NCBI GenBank assembly: GCA_026119855.1
Contig: JAOWBW010000389.1
Span: 937,501-1,001,500, forward strand
Length of the DNA: 64,000 nucleotides
Reading direction: 5' to 3'
Source: Campanula takesimana
Lineage: Eukaryota; Streptophyta; Magnoliopsida; Asterales; Campanulaceae
Shown here piece after piece: positions 43,416-55,900 of this stretch. Made by a program: the position numbers and the translations under genes. A model generated the notes under the pieces. The model saw only the letters and a list, made by a program, of their open reading frames with translations. It ran no database searches and was not told the DNA's origin. Each line of letters begins with the position of its first letter. Positions within the stretch are counted from its first letter, which is position 1.

Positions 43416-46339
43416 TGTTGGGTATGCTTATCTCTTAACCCTCATATTTATGTTAGAATTGATTGATACCATCACCTATTAGTATTTTATGAACTTTAGG
43501 ACCCTATGTAAGAAGCTTAATAACTTCAATTTTTATCTTAGTCCATTTTATAGTATAGGCTTAGAATATAGGACTCGGAGCGAAAAGGAATGAAGAACTA
43601 AGCAAGACTTCAGTCTCTGCGCAGGACTTCTCTGCGCATGACATTACTGCGCAGGTCTTTGCTGCGCAGCCTTTCAACCTTGCTCAGTTTTCGATGCATT
43701 CAAATCACCTAATTTGGAAAACGCTCAGAAGATGTACGCTTAGTTGTGCATAAACGACAAACTTGCACACTCAGCATATCCAACGGTGGAGATGCGCTCA
43801 AGTGAAATTTTTCAAATGAAGACAGCTGTCATCCTTCTAGAAGAAGCTTTTGAATTTGGTCTTCATGGTCAGTCTCCATCAGCTCAAAGACACCTGCGCA
43901 CCAATCATATTGTGCCAGGTCATCAACCTTGATCAGAGCCCCAACGGCTATAAAGGACACTGTTCGTGTTGGTTCCCTAGGCACATTTAATAAACGTTGT
44001 AATTGTTATCATTTATTTCATATTAATAAAGAGATGTTTTGATTATTATTATCGTTCATGTTTACTAATAATAATCTCCGTCCCTAGTACTTGTTTGGTA
44101 TTAGTATAAAGGCTAAATGATCATGGGATGATCATGTTAGATTTATGGGTACTTGTTAAGTACCGGACATGACCCGCTTTATGAGATCTATATCATGGTC
44201 AATGTCATATATATATCTCATATTAGTTATGTCATTTGAATCCTTAGACATGTAGTTATTATAGTCTTCCAATTGATGAACATTATGTTTGACATATTCA
44301 AACGTTACCTTTAACCGGGTAGTTATAAAAGGTATGATTGGCATAATCAGATTCATGTAGGGAAGAATAATAAGCTATGATGGATTTGTCCCTCTTCGTA
44401 TAGACGTCAAGCTTAGGCCTCTCGTATGAATGATGTTGATGAAAATGTTTGGCCAGACTCAAATGAATTGATTGGATCAATGTCGTTTGGATTATCAACA
44501 TATTCGGAATCGAGAAAGTATTGAACAAAGACAAGTTGACTTGTTGACCATGACTTGTGTTCAATGACATCGTGGACAAAGGGATTATGACATGTTCTAA
44601 ATGGAATGCGAACTTGTATCTAGTTATACTATTTGGGTAGGTATGGCGGTTTGCTAGAACCTAATCATATCTTATGGGTTTATGATTGAACCCATTGCCA
44701 ACTTAGTGTAATCCTATAGGGTCACACACATTAGAACGAATCTAAAAGGACTTAATTGGAATTATGGGTCGAAGGACTTTTAAGGGTTTTTAGGGTTTTA
44801 GAGGAGAAAACCGGAAAAACAGGAAAAAGGGAGCGCCCGGTCGGGCAGCCTTGTGTACCCGGTCGGGCTATATGCTGCGCCCAGTCGGTCACATTGCTAT
44901 ACCCGGTCGGGCAAGGTGGTTTCGGGCCAAAAACTTCCTGTTCCGTTTTCTTGCGGGTTTGACCACTTGTTTCCTATTTGGAATAGTGTAACAAGTATAA
45001 AACCTATCTCTAGTTACCCTAATCAGTCCTAGCAGTTGTGATAACATTATGAGTGCCTCCAAAGAGTTTCGAGAGGATTATTTTTCTTGTTCTAAGAGAT
45101 CTCTAGATTGAAGAACAAGAATATCATCACATAATTCCATATAGTCAAAATACAATTGAGAAAGCGTGTTTCTCAATTTGGTCTAGCAACCAAGATCAAG
45201 CGTTCTTGATATTCGTTCGTGGTGTGGATACCGATAGAGGGTAAAATTTATCATCTTCGAAGTTCGTGTTCTTAGTTGCTCGTGATCAAGCTTCGAATTC
45301 TCCACCAAGATTAAAGACCAAATTCAAAGGCATTAAGGGTTAGTATTCTAGTATTCATATTGTATGTATTTGATATAATCATGAGCGGATCTATGGCTTT
45401 GGGTTTCATAAAAAATTTTAAATGCTTTATTCCGATGCGCATGTTACTACGAAACCCAACAGACACATGCGCACCAATCATATTGTGCCAGCTCATCGTC
45501 ATTGCTCAGAGCACCAACGGCTACTTTTAAGCTTTCAACTATAAATAGCCTGCTCATCTTCATTTCCAAGTTGCTAGAGTTTTTGCTTACTAAGTATCCT
45601 TGAAGTTCAGAAGATTGCTGCTTAATATTCCCAGATTCAAGAACAACCTTCAAACCTTCATACCTTCAAAACTCCTGCCCAGATCCTAAGCCTCATATCA
45701 CCAATATTCTTCGTTCTCTGCATCTCATAGATTCATAGAGCCCAGAATTTATGACACACACACACCTCTTGAAGCTTCGATCATATAGATCTTACTTCTT
45801 GAGAAACACCGGTTTAGTCTAGGATTTGCTCTTCATAGAATAGATTTTTTATTTGAGTTTTGATTCTTTGTAATCTTGTAAAAGCTCCTCTCATCAATAT
45901 AAATCTCATTAGAAATCCAAGACTAACCATCTTGGTAGAGGACGTAGATCTTTCATCGATCGAACCTCTCCAAATAGCTTGTTCATTATTCTTACTGCTT
46001 ACTTCCTGCTTATCATATTTCTTAATAGCTGCTTTGTTTGATCTTATCAGATTGCTATTTGCTGCTGTGATTTGTTATTACTTATTGCCTTAGAATCATT
46101 TTAACCAACTCTTTATCCAAAACTTAGCGCGTGCGTTTTTACCTTCTGCGCAGTATACCCTGCGCAGTTGCTGCTTAAATTTCCACTGTGCATTTCACAC
46201 TCTCTCTGCGCGCTATACTTAGCCTATTTGAGAACTGTGCGCATAATCCATTGATTTGCAAAAGGGTTTGAAAAGAATTTTAAAACGCTATTCACCCCCT
46301 AGCATTTTCATACCCTTGTTGCCCCCTTTGGGACCAACA
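43416..46339 (+). mobile_element. 5' LTR of the SIRE-like element, split
   Basis: The LTR begins TGTTGGGTATGC and ends GGGACCAACA. It carries a 1.5-kb solo LTR of another family. Both LTRs hold a TATA box (TATAAATAGCC, here about 45542). The insertion lies upstream of this box, so it separates upstream promoter sequence from the TATA region. TGCGCA occurs about nine times outside the insert. Confidence 0.88.
43961..45461 (+). mobile_element. Solo LTR inside the SIRE 5' LTR, 1501 bp
   Basis: It begins TGTTCGTGTTGG and ends GAAACCCAACA. A perfect 5-bp TSD (GACAC) lies at 43956-43960 and 45462-45466. The 3' SIRE LTR has no insert at the matching place. Inside, around 44835-44925, CCCGGTCGGGC occurs three times with one further variant. 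A TATA-like word (AGTATAAAACC) lies near 44994. No coding sequence is present. The family is not identified. Confidence 0.88.
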
Positions 46340-46341
46340 AG

Positions 46342-46353
46342 TGGTATCAGAGC
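46342..46353 (+). other. Primer binding site for tRNA-Met
   Basis: TGGTATCAGAGC starts two bases after the 5' LTR, the standard copia arrangement. Confidence 0.92.
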
Positions 46354-46413
46354 AAACACCTTCATAAAACTTATTTTGTTTTTTAAGCTTAACAGCTTGC
46401 GTGCCGATTCAAG

Positions 46414-48216
46414 ATGGCTTCAAAATCTTGGGCAATGGCTAACTATTCACAGGTTCCAGTGCTGAATGAAGATCACTTCGAAATCTGGAAGCACTGCATG
46501 CTCACTCATTTTTCATCAATCGGCAAAATCCTCCATGACATCGTCCTTGAAGGACCCTACATTCCTAAGAAGGTGAATCCTGATGCTGCTACCAACAAGG
46601 ACAATCTTACTATCAAGAAGAACGAGGATGAATGGACTGATGAAGAAAATAAATGGGTTGGCTATGATGGAAGAGCAAGGAACATCATTCTTAGCACTCT
46701 AGACCTCTCCACGCACAATCAAATTGTGAGCGGTGGAACTGCAAAGGAACTATGGGATGCTATTGAAGGATATGTGAATGGAGACAAAGTAAGCAAGGAA
46801 AATAAAAGATTTGTGGTGCAAAGAAAATTCAACTGCTTCATGAGAAAGGATGGTGAAACCTTGAGACAAACTTATGATCGCTTCTGTGCTGTTGTAAACT
46901 CTTGTAAATCTCTCGGAACTACATTCACTAATAAAGAAGTCAATTCTCAATTCTTAGATGCGCTAGGTTCCAGATATGTGCATAAGGCAAGTCATCTGGA
47001 AGATTCTGGATTTCTAGATACTTGGCCTCTGCGCAGCTTATACACCAACTTAAAAGTATATGAGATAAAACTTGATCGAATTGATAAAACTGAAGGCAAA
47101 GGAAAACTTGTTTCCTATGTTGCGCAAAAAGAACCTGCGCCTTCTCAAACCTCAGACAAAGTCTCCACTTCCTCTCTGCTTAAAATGGATTATGATGATT
47201 TCGCTATGTTCCTAAAGTGATTTCAAAAGTTCAGGAAATTCTCAAAGCCAGGATCCTCAAGTAAAGCTCCAGCCAAGTCCTCTCGTGGCAGAGACTCAAA
47301 GAAAGATGATGACTTGGTCTGCTACAACTGCAGAAAGCCTGGTCATTTTGCATCAAAATTCCCTACTCCAAAATTTGAGTACATGAAGAGGAATACTACG
47401 CAAAAATCGTTTAAGCAGCGCGAAATGGTTGCTGAAGAAGACTGCGTAGAAAAGGAGCTCAAGACCTGGATAGAGACAGACACTGAAGACAGTGATGATG
47501 ATGACTCTGAGGATGGACTGCTCTGCTTGATAGCCAATGCTGATGATAATAGCGAGTCAGAGAATGATCCTGACATGAACGCATCAAAAGAGCCAAGGAA
47601 GATAGCAAAGAAGAAAGGTCCCACTATCATTGAATTGGTAGAAATGGGACATCTGAATCCAAGCAGACAGAATGGCAAGTACTTATTTACAAGAGCAAAC
47701 TTATCAAAGAAATTTGCACCTGCGCCATCACGTAGTCAATCTCTTGAAATTCCTGCTGAAATTGAATTAGAAAAGGATGACTCTGCTGCTGAGCGTGAGT
47801 ATATTTTCAATCAAGCTGAAAAGGTAATCAAGAAATTTAATTCTATGAAAGAAGCAGTGGACTTATCAATTGGAGAAATTTCACAGCTTAAGACGGAGAA
47901 AACTCTTTTAAAATCTGAAATCACCCTCCTTAAGGAGTAGATTAAGAACATGACTCCTCTTACTGAAAAGAACCGTTTCTTAACAGATCAAAATGTGCTA
48001 TTTAAAGTAAGAAACGATGAACTCGCTGCACAAGTCGCTGATCTCACAAAGATCCCTGATGTGTGGACCAAATCTCGTGTCACTATGGATCAAATTCTAG
48101 AATCCCAAAAAGCCAGTGGTGAAAAGGAAGGCTTGGGGTTCTCAACTAGTGACAACTTTAAATGCGCCGTTTTCTCTGAAAGAGAAAAGGAATTTACACC
48201 CCCAACAAACTGTTGA
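46414..48216 (+). pseudogene. SIRE-like gag, with stops
   Basis: The ATG at 46414 opens a 268-codon frame ending in TGA at 47218. The frame has WAMANYSQVPVLNEDHFEIW at its start and the UBN2-type blocks AKELWDAIEGYVNG and RFVVQRKFNCF. The reading continues after the stop to a zinc knuckle at about 47320 (CYNCRKPGHFASKF), where the last Cys is replaced by Phe, then through an acidic stretch and a coiled-coil stretch (47790-48100) broken by TAG at 47938. It ends at 48216. Gag forms the particle. The length, over 550 codons with a C-terminal coiled coil, agrees with the long gag of SIRE/Maximus elements. A single large polyprotein is not possible in this copy. Confidence 0.88.
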
Positions 48217-49084
48217 AATTCCTAAAGCTAAGCATCCTGCTTCAATGGGTAAAGGATAGGAGAAAGTCCTGAGACAAATTTTCCATTATGTCTACCCAAA
48301 GAAGCAAACTGGAAAAGCCAAGGGTAAGGCTATAGTTGAACCTGCGCATGACAACGCATATTCTGATTATGGCTGCGCTTCGACTTTGAATGCCAAAACG
48401 GCGCACAAGGGCTATGCGCATGAAAGCCATGCGCCTCAACGCCAGTTGCGCATTCTTAAGAAAAGGGCACCCAAACATCAAAAGATGGTGTTTGTCAAAG
48501 CTAGTTCTCCTGCTCCAGTAAAGAATGCTAAGCCAAAGAAAGGTAAAGAGTTTGTGAAAACCCAATCTATAAGTGGCTTACATCATTGTGTTGTGTGTGA
48601 TGGTTTAGGTCACAAGGCTGCAGAATGCCTTTGTGATTTGCTCCTAATGCTAAAGGACGTAAAAATCCTAAGGTCAGACAGGAGTGGGTTGTCAAAAGTT
48701 GCTAACTCTAAGACCCAAGAATAAAGGGGACCTGCGTTTTTAAATGTCTTTTAGGTCTCCTGCTTCACTGCGTACTCTTCACAAGCTAAAGCGCATATAT
48801 GGTATCTTGACAGTGGATGTTATAGACACATGACTGGAGATGCTACTGCTCTTGAAGATGTGCATGAAGGTAGAGGTCCCTCAGTAACTTTTGGGGACAA
48901 CAACAAAGGGCACATTGTTGGATATGGAAGAATCAGAAAAGATAAAGTGTGCATAGAATAGGTCGCGCTCGTAGAAGGCCTCAAGCACAACCTACTCTCC
49001 ATATCATAATTCTGCGATAAAGGTCTCGAATGCCACTTCAATGCAACGCACTGCTATATCAAAGATGGCATATCTGGACTAACT
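48217..49084 (+). pseudogene. SIRE-like second zinc knuckle and protease
   Basis: After broken frames the plus strand encodes a basic stretch, a second knuckle CVVCDGLGHKAAEC (about 48585-48626), and the protease start WYLDSGCYRHMTGDA (about 48798-48842), with the catalytic D-S-G kept. TAG near 48958 interrupts the protease, and the segment ends KHNLLSIS before a further stop. In a working element this enzyme cuts the polyprotein. Confidence 0.8.
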
Positions 49085-50153
49085 TTGCTCACAGGGACTC
49101 GTAAGACAAATGTTTACATTATTGATCTTACTGCTATAGACTCTATCACTAATCTCTATTTTGTAGCAAAGAATGTAAGTGAAAGCAGCTGGCTATGGCA
49201 TAAGCGCTTAAGTCATTTGAACTTCAGATATTTAGCGAAGCTAGGAAGGGAAAATCTTGTCAAAGGACTTCCCAAAGTAGCTGACCATCATGATAGAAAA
49301 TGCGCAGCATGCCAGCTCGGTAAACAACCTAAGCAGTCCTTCTCCAGCAAGATTGTTTCCTCAACTTCCAAATGTTTACAACTGCTTCACATGGACCTGT
49401 TTGGACCTGTTACCACCGTGAGTATTGGAGGACACAAATATACCTTAGTTTTGGTGGATGACTACTCAAGATACACATGGGTCGAAATGATGATATCCAA
49501 AGACGACTGCTATGATATCTTGACTGCTCTATTTCAAAGACTCCAAACTCAAAAGGAAGACGACATTGTAAGCGTTAGATCAGATAACGGTACTGAATTC
49601 AAGAATAATGGTGTTGCTCAATACTGCGATGACCATGGAATTGATCACAATTTCTCTGCTGCTGGAGTTCCTCAACAAAATGGCGTTGTGGAAAGGAAGA
49701 ATCGCACGTTGATTGAGGCTGGAAAAAACAATGATAGCAGAAGCAAAGATTCCAAAGTATTTCTGGGGAGAAGCTATTAACACTGCTTGCTTTACTCAAA
49801 ATAGATCCCTCATCAACAAAGTCTACAACAAGACTCCATATGAGCTATGGAGAGGAAGAGCGTCCAACATCGTTTTTTTCAAGATTTTTTGTTGTAAATG
49901 CTATATCCTCTACAACGGCAAAGACTATAGAGGTAAATTCGACGCCAAAGCAGATGAAGGTATTTTTGTCGGGTATGCCAAACATTCTAAAGCTTTTCAT
50001 GTTTTTAATAGAACTACTCTAGTTATTGTAGAATTTGTACATGTTACTTTTGATGAGCATTCTCTCCTTGAGCCACATTTGGCTCCAAATGATTCTGATG
50101 ATTCTGCTGAGAATGATGAGACAGGAACGCAACCTCAAACTGCACCTGCGTAG
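49085..50153 (+). pseudogene. SIRE-like integrase, frameshifted
   Basis: The first frame (49085-49780) has the HHCC part (LWHKRLSHLNFRYLAKLG then CAACQLGKQPKQSF) and the catalytic core: HMDLFGPV, SDNGTEFKNN and PQQNGVVERKNRTLIEA, so D, D and E are all visible. One extra A in the A-run at about 49723 shifts the frame. The C-terminal part continues in the second frame (49713-50153; KYFWGEAINTACFTQNRSLI and GIFVGYAKHSKAFHVFN), ending at TAG 50151. Integrase joins the DNA copy to the host genome. Confidence 0.9.
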
Positions 50154-52019
50154 AATGATAACCAAAATCAAAATCAGAATCAAGCAAGTCCATCTTCTGC
50201 GCATAAACCAGATGCAGCGCCAGGAGTCACAACTCCTGATGCGCAAACACCTCCTCATGCGCATGATGTTTCTCCACTTCATCAAATCACTTTTGATGAC
50301 CTTGATGCTGGAGCAAATGAAGTACCCATTGAAGATCTTCGTATTCCTACCACTCAACCTAACTTACCTCCTGAGGTTCGTGAAGTTAGAGATCATCCAA
50401 CAACAAACATCATTGGTGATCTCAACGTAAGGGTTCGTACTAGGATAGCATCAAACTTTGATGATGAGTATCACTTTTTTATCTCCCAAATCAAACCAAA
50501 GAAGATTGATGAAGCGCTCCAAGATTCAAGCTGGGTTACTGCTATGCAAGAAGAGCTTAACCAATTTGAGCGCTGCAAGGTTTGGACTTTAGTACCCAGA
50601 CCTCATGACCAAGGAGTTATTGGTACAAAATGGGTATTCAGAAACAAGATGGATGAGAATGGAAGCATCACCAGAAACAAATCAAGGTTGGTTGCGCAAG
50701 GCTATAGGCAAGAAGAAGGAATCGACTACGACGAAACATTTGCGCCTGTGGCAAGACTTGAAGCTATAAGAATTTTCTTAGCTTATGCGTCTCACAATAA
50801 ATTCAAGCTTTATCAAATGGATGTGAAGAGCGCATTTCTCAACGAAGAACTCTAAGAGATGGTCTACGTAGCTCAACCACCTGGATTTGAAGATAGCAAA
50901 TTTCCAAATCATGTCTTCAAGCTTAAGAAAGCTTTGTATGGACTTAATCAAGCTCCAAGAGCATGGTACGATACTCTATCAAAATTCCTGCTAGAGAAAG
51001 GCTTCAAGCGCGGTAAAATCGATACAACTTTTTTTATTGCTAAGTTTAATGATCACTCTTTACTTGTTCAAATTTATGTCGATGATATTATATTTGGTTC
51101 TACTAATGAGTTACTTTGTCAGGGCTTTGAGAAACTCATGAAAAGCAAGTTTGAAATGAGCATGATGGGAGAACTCACATTCTTCCTCGGACTTCAAATC
51201 AAACAATTGAATGATGGCATCTTCATAAATCAAGCCAAATAGACAAGAGACTTGATCAAGAAATCTAGACTTGAGAATGCTAAAGTATACGACACTCCAA
51301 TAGCCACGAGCAATAAGCTTGACAAAGACTTAAAAGGTAAGAAAGTTGATCAAACTTTATATCGAGGTATGATTGACTCTCTCTTTTATCTTACTGCAAG
51401 TAGGCCAGATATTATGTTTAGTGTTTGTGTCTGTGCACGCTATCAAGCGGACCCTAGAGAAGCGCACTTAACTGCTGTTAAACGCATTATTCGTTATCTT
51501 TCTGGAACTGTTAACCTTGGACTTTGGTACACCAAAGATTTGAATTTTGATTTGCTAGGTTATTCAGATGCAGACTACGCAGCATGCATAATTGACAGGA
51601 AGTGCACAAGTGGGACTTGTCATTTCCTTGGAAATCGACTTGTTACGTGGGCAAGCAAGAAGAAAGCTGATGTGTCCATCTCCACTATAGAAGCTGAATA
51701 CATTGCTGCTGGAAGCTGCTGCTGCCAAATCCTATGGATGAAGCAACAATTAGTGGACTATGGAATTCATGAAGGAAATTGCCCAATTTTCTGCGACAAT
51801 ATATCCACCATAGCAGTCTCCAACAATCCTGTCATACATTTAAAGACAAAGCACATCGACATCAAATATCATTTTCTCAAGGACCACGTGGAAAAAGGGA
51901 ACATTCATTTAGAGCACGTGGGCACCGACAATCAAATTGCTGATATCCTCACAAAGGCTCTTGACGCGAAGAGATTTGTCTTCTTGAGAGGAGAAATAGG
52001 TATGCTTGAACTCAACTAA
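50154..52019 (+). pseudogene. SIRE-like reverse transcriptase and RNase H
   Basis: The frame covers an acidic, Pro/Gln-rich linker, then RT (MQEELNQFERCKVWTLVPRP, GTKWVFRNKMDENG, FAPVARLEAIR) and the catalytic YVDDIIFGS at about 51077. RNase H follows (DYAACIIDRKCTSGTCHFLG; EAEYIAAGSC; TKHIDIKYHFLKDHVEKG) and the end TKALDAKRFVFLR. TAA at 50853 and TAG at 51240 break it in frame; each falls between intact blocks, so each looks like a single base change. It ends with TAA at 52017-52019. Confidence 0.92.
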
Positions 52020-52917
52020 CTTGTCCATATGATTTGTTATTACTAAAAATCTTGTGCTTGCTTGACAAGTATTCAAAGGTTAAGTTTCATGCCTCTGCAC
52101 AGCCCCTGGGCAGTATGTTGATTCGCATGGAACAATTCAGTTATGAGATTTGAAGAATCTTAGCGCTATTTTAAGCGCTGCGCATAATATCACATGCGCA
52201 CTTCGCGTGGACCGCAGGTAAGTGTTCTATCATTAGATTTTGCACATAGGTCCTTAACTAAAAAGTCAACGCTTAGTCACAAGGGTACTTGTGTAATTAA
52301 AATTTTCCCGCGCCTTTATTTTTTTGAATTTTCTTGGGAAATGAATATTTTACCCCTGCACATGTCCCATTGTCATTTAATGCAAACTGCGATTGATGAC
52401 AGCGCTTTTTTTCGAATGTATGCTTCCCATTTAATGTGGGAAGTGATGTGACAGCCGTCAGCTCCTTTTGCTGACACACGCGGGCGCAAAGACTGCGCAC
52501 GCGCGTCCCTCATTTGGCCACGTCACCCTGCTAACGTGCACCCGTCCTTTCACTGACTCATCATTTATGAGGAAGGTGACTCGACAGTGACCTGCTTAAA
52601 AACTCACACTCACACGCGCGCTAGGCCTGTGCACACGCGCATCCAGTTGGGCCACATCATCGCAGCATGTGTCCCACTCCCTTTTTCACCAAACCGCTTG
52701 CTCACGTCATGCGCTCAATTTTCTCTTTTTGGTATAAAACCCGTCTGCAACCTCCTCTTTCTCTCTCTTCTGTACTCTAGCTTTCTTTAAACCTCCATTT
52801 TCTCTCTATTCTCACCAACTTCTAATCATTTCCACTTTCTATCTTTTTGACTTCCTTCGATTTTCTGCAAAACTTCTCTCTTTCTTCCTCTTTTGTGAAA
52901 CCTCTTTCTCTACAACA
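52020..52917 (+). promoter_or_regulatory. Internal promoter region before the extra gene
   Basis: This spacer has no long frame. It holds several ACGT-core words (GCCACGTCACC 52517, AACGTGCACC 52533, CTCACGTCATG 52702), a TATA box TATAAAA at 52733-52739, and then a strongly CT-rich leader (52750-52915; for example CTCTTTCTCTCTCTTCTG). The ATG at 52918 stands in AACAATGGCT, the favoured plant start context. The order TATA, pyrimidine patch, CT leader, ATG is what a plant gene promoter looks like. Transcription has not been shown; this is inference from sequence. Confidence 0.55.
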
Positions 52918-55900
52918 ATGGCTCCAAAGAAGACTTCAAAGAAAATGCCCGAAATCATTCTTTCCTCTTCTTCAGAGAAAGCTTCTCCATCCTCTCATTC
53001 TGGGTCTGAAGAAGAACAAAAAGTTCCCAAGAAAGTGGTCGAAGATATGGTATGATTTCTTAAACTTTCTCTCTTGTTTTTACGCTTTCTGCCATTGTTA
53101 GGGTTTAAAGCTTTAAAAGCTTCCCTTTGTGATTGTGTGCTTGTTTGTTGATTATTTTTGAAATCGATTATTGTGTTGTGTTCGGTTTTCCCTGATCTAC
53201 TCTTTCATGTACTTTATTTCATGATCAATACACTATTTAAGTGATTTCTGCAAAAAAAATTGTCAAAAAAACTCCATGCAGACGAACGGTTTTTCACGTT
53301 TTCTGGGTTTGTTTTGTTGTTGTTGACTTTTATGTTTACATGGTTGACTTGGTCTCTCTCATGCGGTCATTTTGACATGTTTTTTTGTTCAATTTGGACA
53401 ACTTTTGATTTTTCATGTTCTTGATGTTCTTCGTGTTCATGGACAGTATTTTCTTGTTCATCAAGTTCTTATATCTCTCATATGCTTTACTTCGCATAAG
53501 AATTTTCTAAGTGTTTGTGCTTTGCGCATGATTGCTTGCTTTTGCGCATTAATTTTACGATATTTTCTCAAGTATGGAGTTACTGCACATAGGTATTTCT
53601 GCGCTATCTGCGCATGCGCAAAGCTCCATGCGCAATATAACTTATCTAATTCATATATTTGTGTTGCGCAGAATCCCTTCTACTTTATTTGCGGCTGGAA
53701 AGTGAATCCACAAGATCTTAACCAAGACGCTGTTGGGCGCAGGTTGATCAGACATCTACACACCTCTGGAATCCTTCCTCTATTCACTCTGGATCATCCT
53801 TTCTACGTGCCGTCTCTCGTTGATGAGTTCTTTGAGACTGCGCGCGTCATTCCTGCAAAGTACAAGGGTGAAAGCACAGAGATCATTATGGCTGCTATGC
53901 AAAACTGCGAAATCTTAGTGCACCCCAATCACATCCGCAGACTTTGCGAGTTCGATGTGGGTGATGCGCCTGATACTTTTGATACTGCACGGCAAGACAG
54001 ACTTGCGATGAAGTTAGTCGACGATCCCACACTTGTCAAGCGATGGTCTGTGCATGATCTCAAAGAGTTCGGTGAGGTGATGTATCACCTATGCACCTTG
54101 ATTGGCGATTCCCTAAATTGCAAGAATGGCAATAAAGGGAAGTTTATTTCTAAGCAGTGGGAATACTACGCAGCCATCTACTTAAAGGAAAAGCTGGATT
54201 GGCCCCAGATCATCTGGAATGAGATAACCAAGGCAATGACCAGCTATGATACGTGCCTCAACGCGTCCAAGCCTAAGTACAGGACGCACTTCCGCCTGCT
54301 TTCCAAGCTCCTGCTCCAATACAAGGACTTGGTTGATTTTGTTAGGAAGAAGCCCGTTCTGAAACAGTCATGCGCTTCAAAGTTCTACTCTCGAGCGCAG
54401 CTCCATTTGCTACGCGATAAAATTGGCGATGCTGATTACTATCGCATCTAGAAGTCCGATGATGATCCCAACAGGGAACCTTGGTTGGGAAAGTTACCCA
54501 AGGAAGGCAAAACCAAGAAGGGCACAGAAGGCCCTAGTGCTGCGCAGGAAACGGCTGATGAAGCCTCCAGGCACAAGGGAAAGGGCATTGCTGAGCCCAA
54601 GCCCAAGAATCATAGGGATTATCCCAACGTTCAATCCACCGCAGGCATCAAAATATCTGAACCTACCCCTGCTGCTCAAAGACCCCCTCCAAGAAACGCA
54701 AGGCTGATGCGCCTGCGCCTTCTCCAAAGAAGACCAAATCTGCTAAGGGTGCCTTTTAACGCATCCCTACTACTACACTTGACACTGAGTCACGCATGGA
54801 TCGCACTAGTGATTCAGAAGATACTGATGTTTAGGGGGAGCCTAGACCCAAGGCCACTGCTACGCAGGATCCTCCTGCTGCGCCAGCACCTGCTGCTGAT
54901 GATGCTCCTATCTCTACTCCTCGTCGCAAGCAGAAGGTGCGCAGCAGCGCTAAGGGCTCTAAGAAGCGCCATAATCCATCTCCTCCTTCCTCTCCAAGAG
55001 AACCAACTTACAGCGCTTTTCAACGCGTTAATATCCCTGTTGGCAATGCGCGCAGGGTTACTTCTGTTCTGGATGAAGGCATGGACATTGAGCCTGAGGC
55101 TGAGAAGGATGATGATGATGAAGTTGATCAGACTATCAATGCTGATGGCGCAGTCCCTCTTGAGACTACTCCTGCTGCGCCCGTTGATGAGCCTACTCCT
55201 GCTGCGGAGATTCCTCCTGCTGAGATCCCTGCTGCTGATCCTATTCCTGAGGATTCTGTCAAAGATGGTGCCACTGCCTCTGAAAGCAGTGAACATTCTT
55301 CTGCGCATAGATCTCCTGCGCATAAATCTCCTGCGCACCGATCCCCTCCTCTTTAGCCTATCTCCACAACATCTCCTCTCAAGACAACAGAGCAACCGCC
55401 TCCTGCTACCTCAACGGTTCCTACGGTTTCTACCTCATCTCTCTCCTCCTCAAATGAGCTGCGCCAGATTTTACAAGCCTTGAATACAATTCAAGTGAAT
55501 CAGGTAGCTGCGCAGTCTCAAATGACCCAACTTATTACTGCGCAGACAGTAATCCAAGAGCAACTTGATGCGCAACGTATAGAGATTGCTGCCATTAAGG
55601 GGGAGAATGCATCAAAGGCCAGTTCTTCCGCCGGCCCTTCTGCGCAAGAAAAAGCTCCTGATGTAATTGATCAACTCATTTTGGACTCTCTCAAGTCAAT
55701 TAGCGGATTACTTGGCAACGTATGCACCTATGAAGCTATTGACGATGGGTTCAAAGAAATTCTGAGGAAGCTGCGCAAGACTTTAGCCGATGGCTATTTG
55801 AAGGGTTTGCCGGTCTTGAAGGCCAAATCATGGATAGATTTGGACAGGGTAGTCCTGCGCAAGCTAGTGCGCTAAATATGGAAAGTGTTGAGTGAATTAC

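Noticed and set aside
45860..46093. 77-codon hydrophobic frame, also at 57693-57926
   Set aside because: The frame is the same in both SIRE LTRs, in the R/U5 part; it most likely reflects T-rich LTR sequence rather than a gene.
54485..55483. 332-codon Leu/Arg-rich frame
   Set aside because: Only its first part continues the extra gene; after about 54690 it is a shadow of the true frame (Pro/Ala-rich) in another phase.
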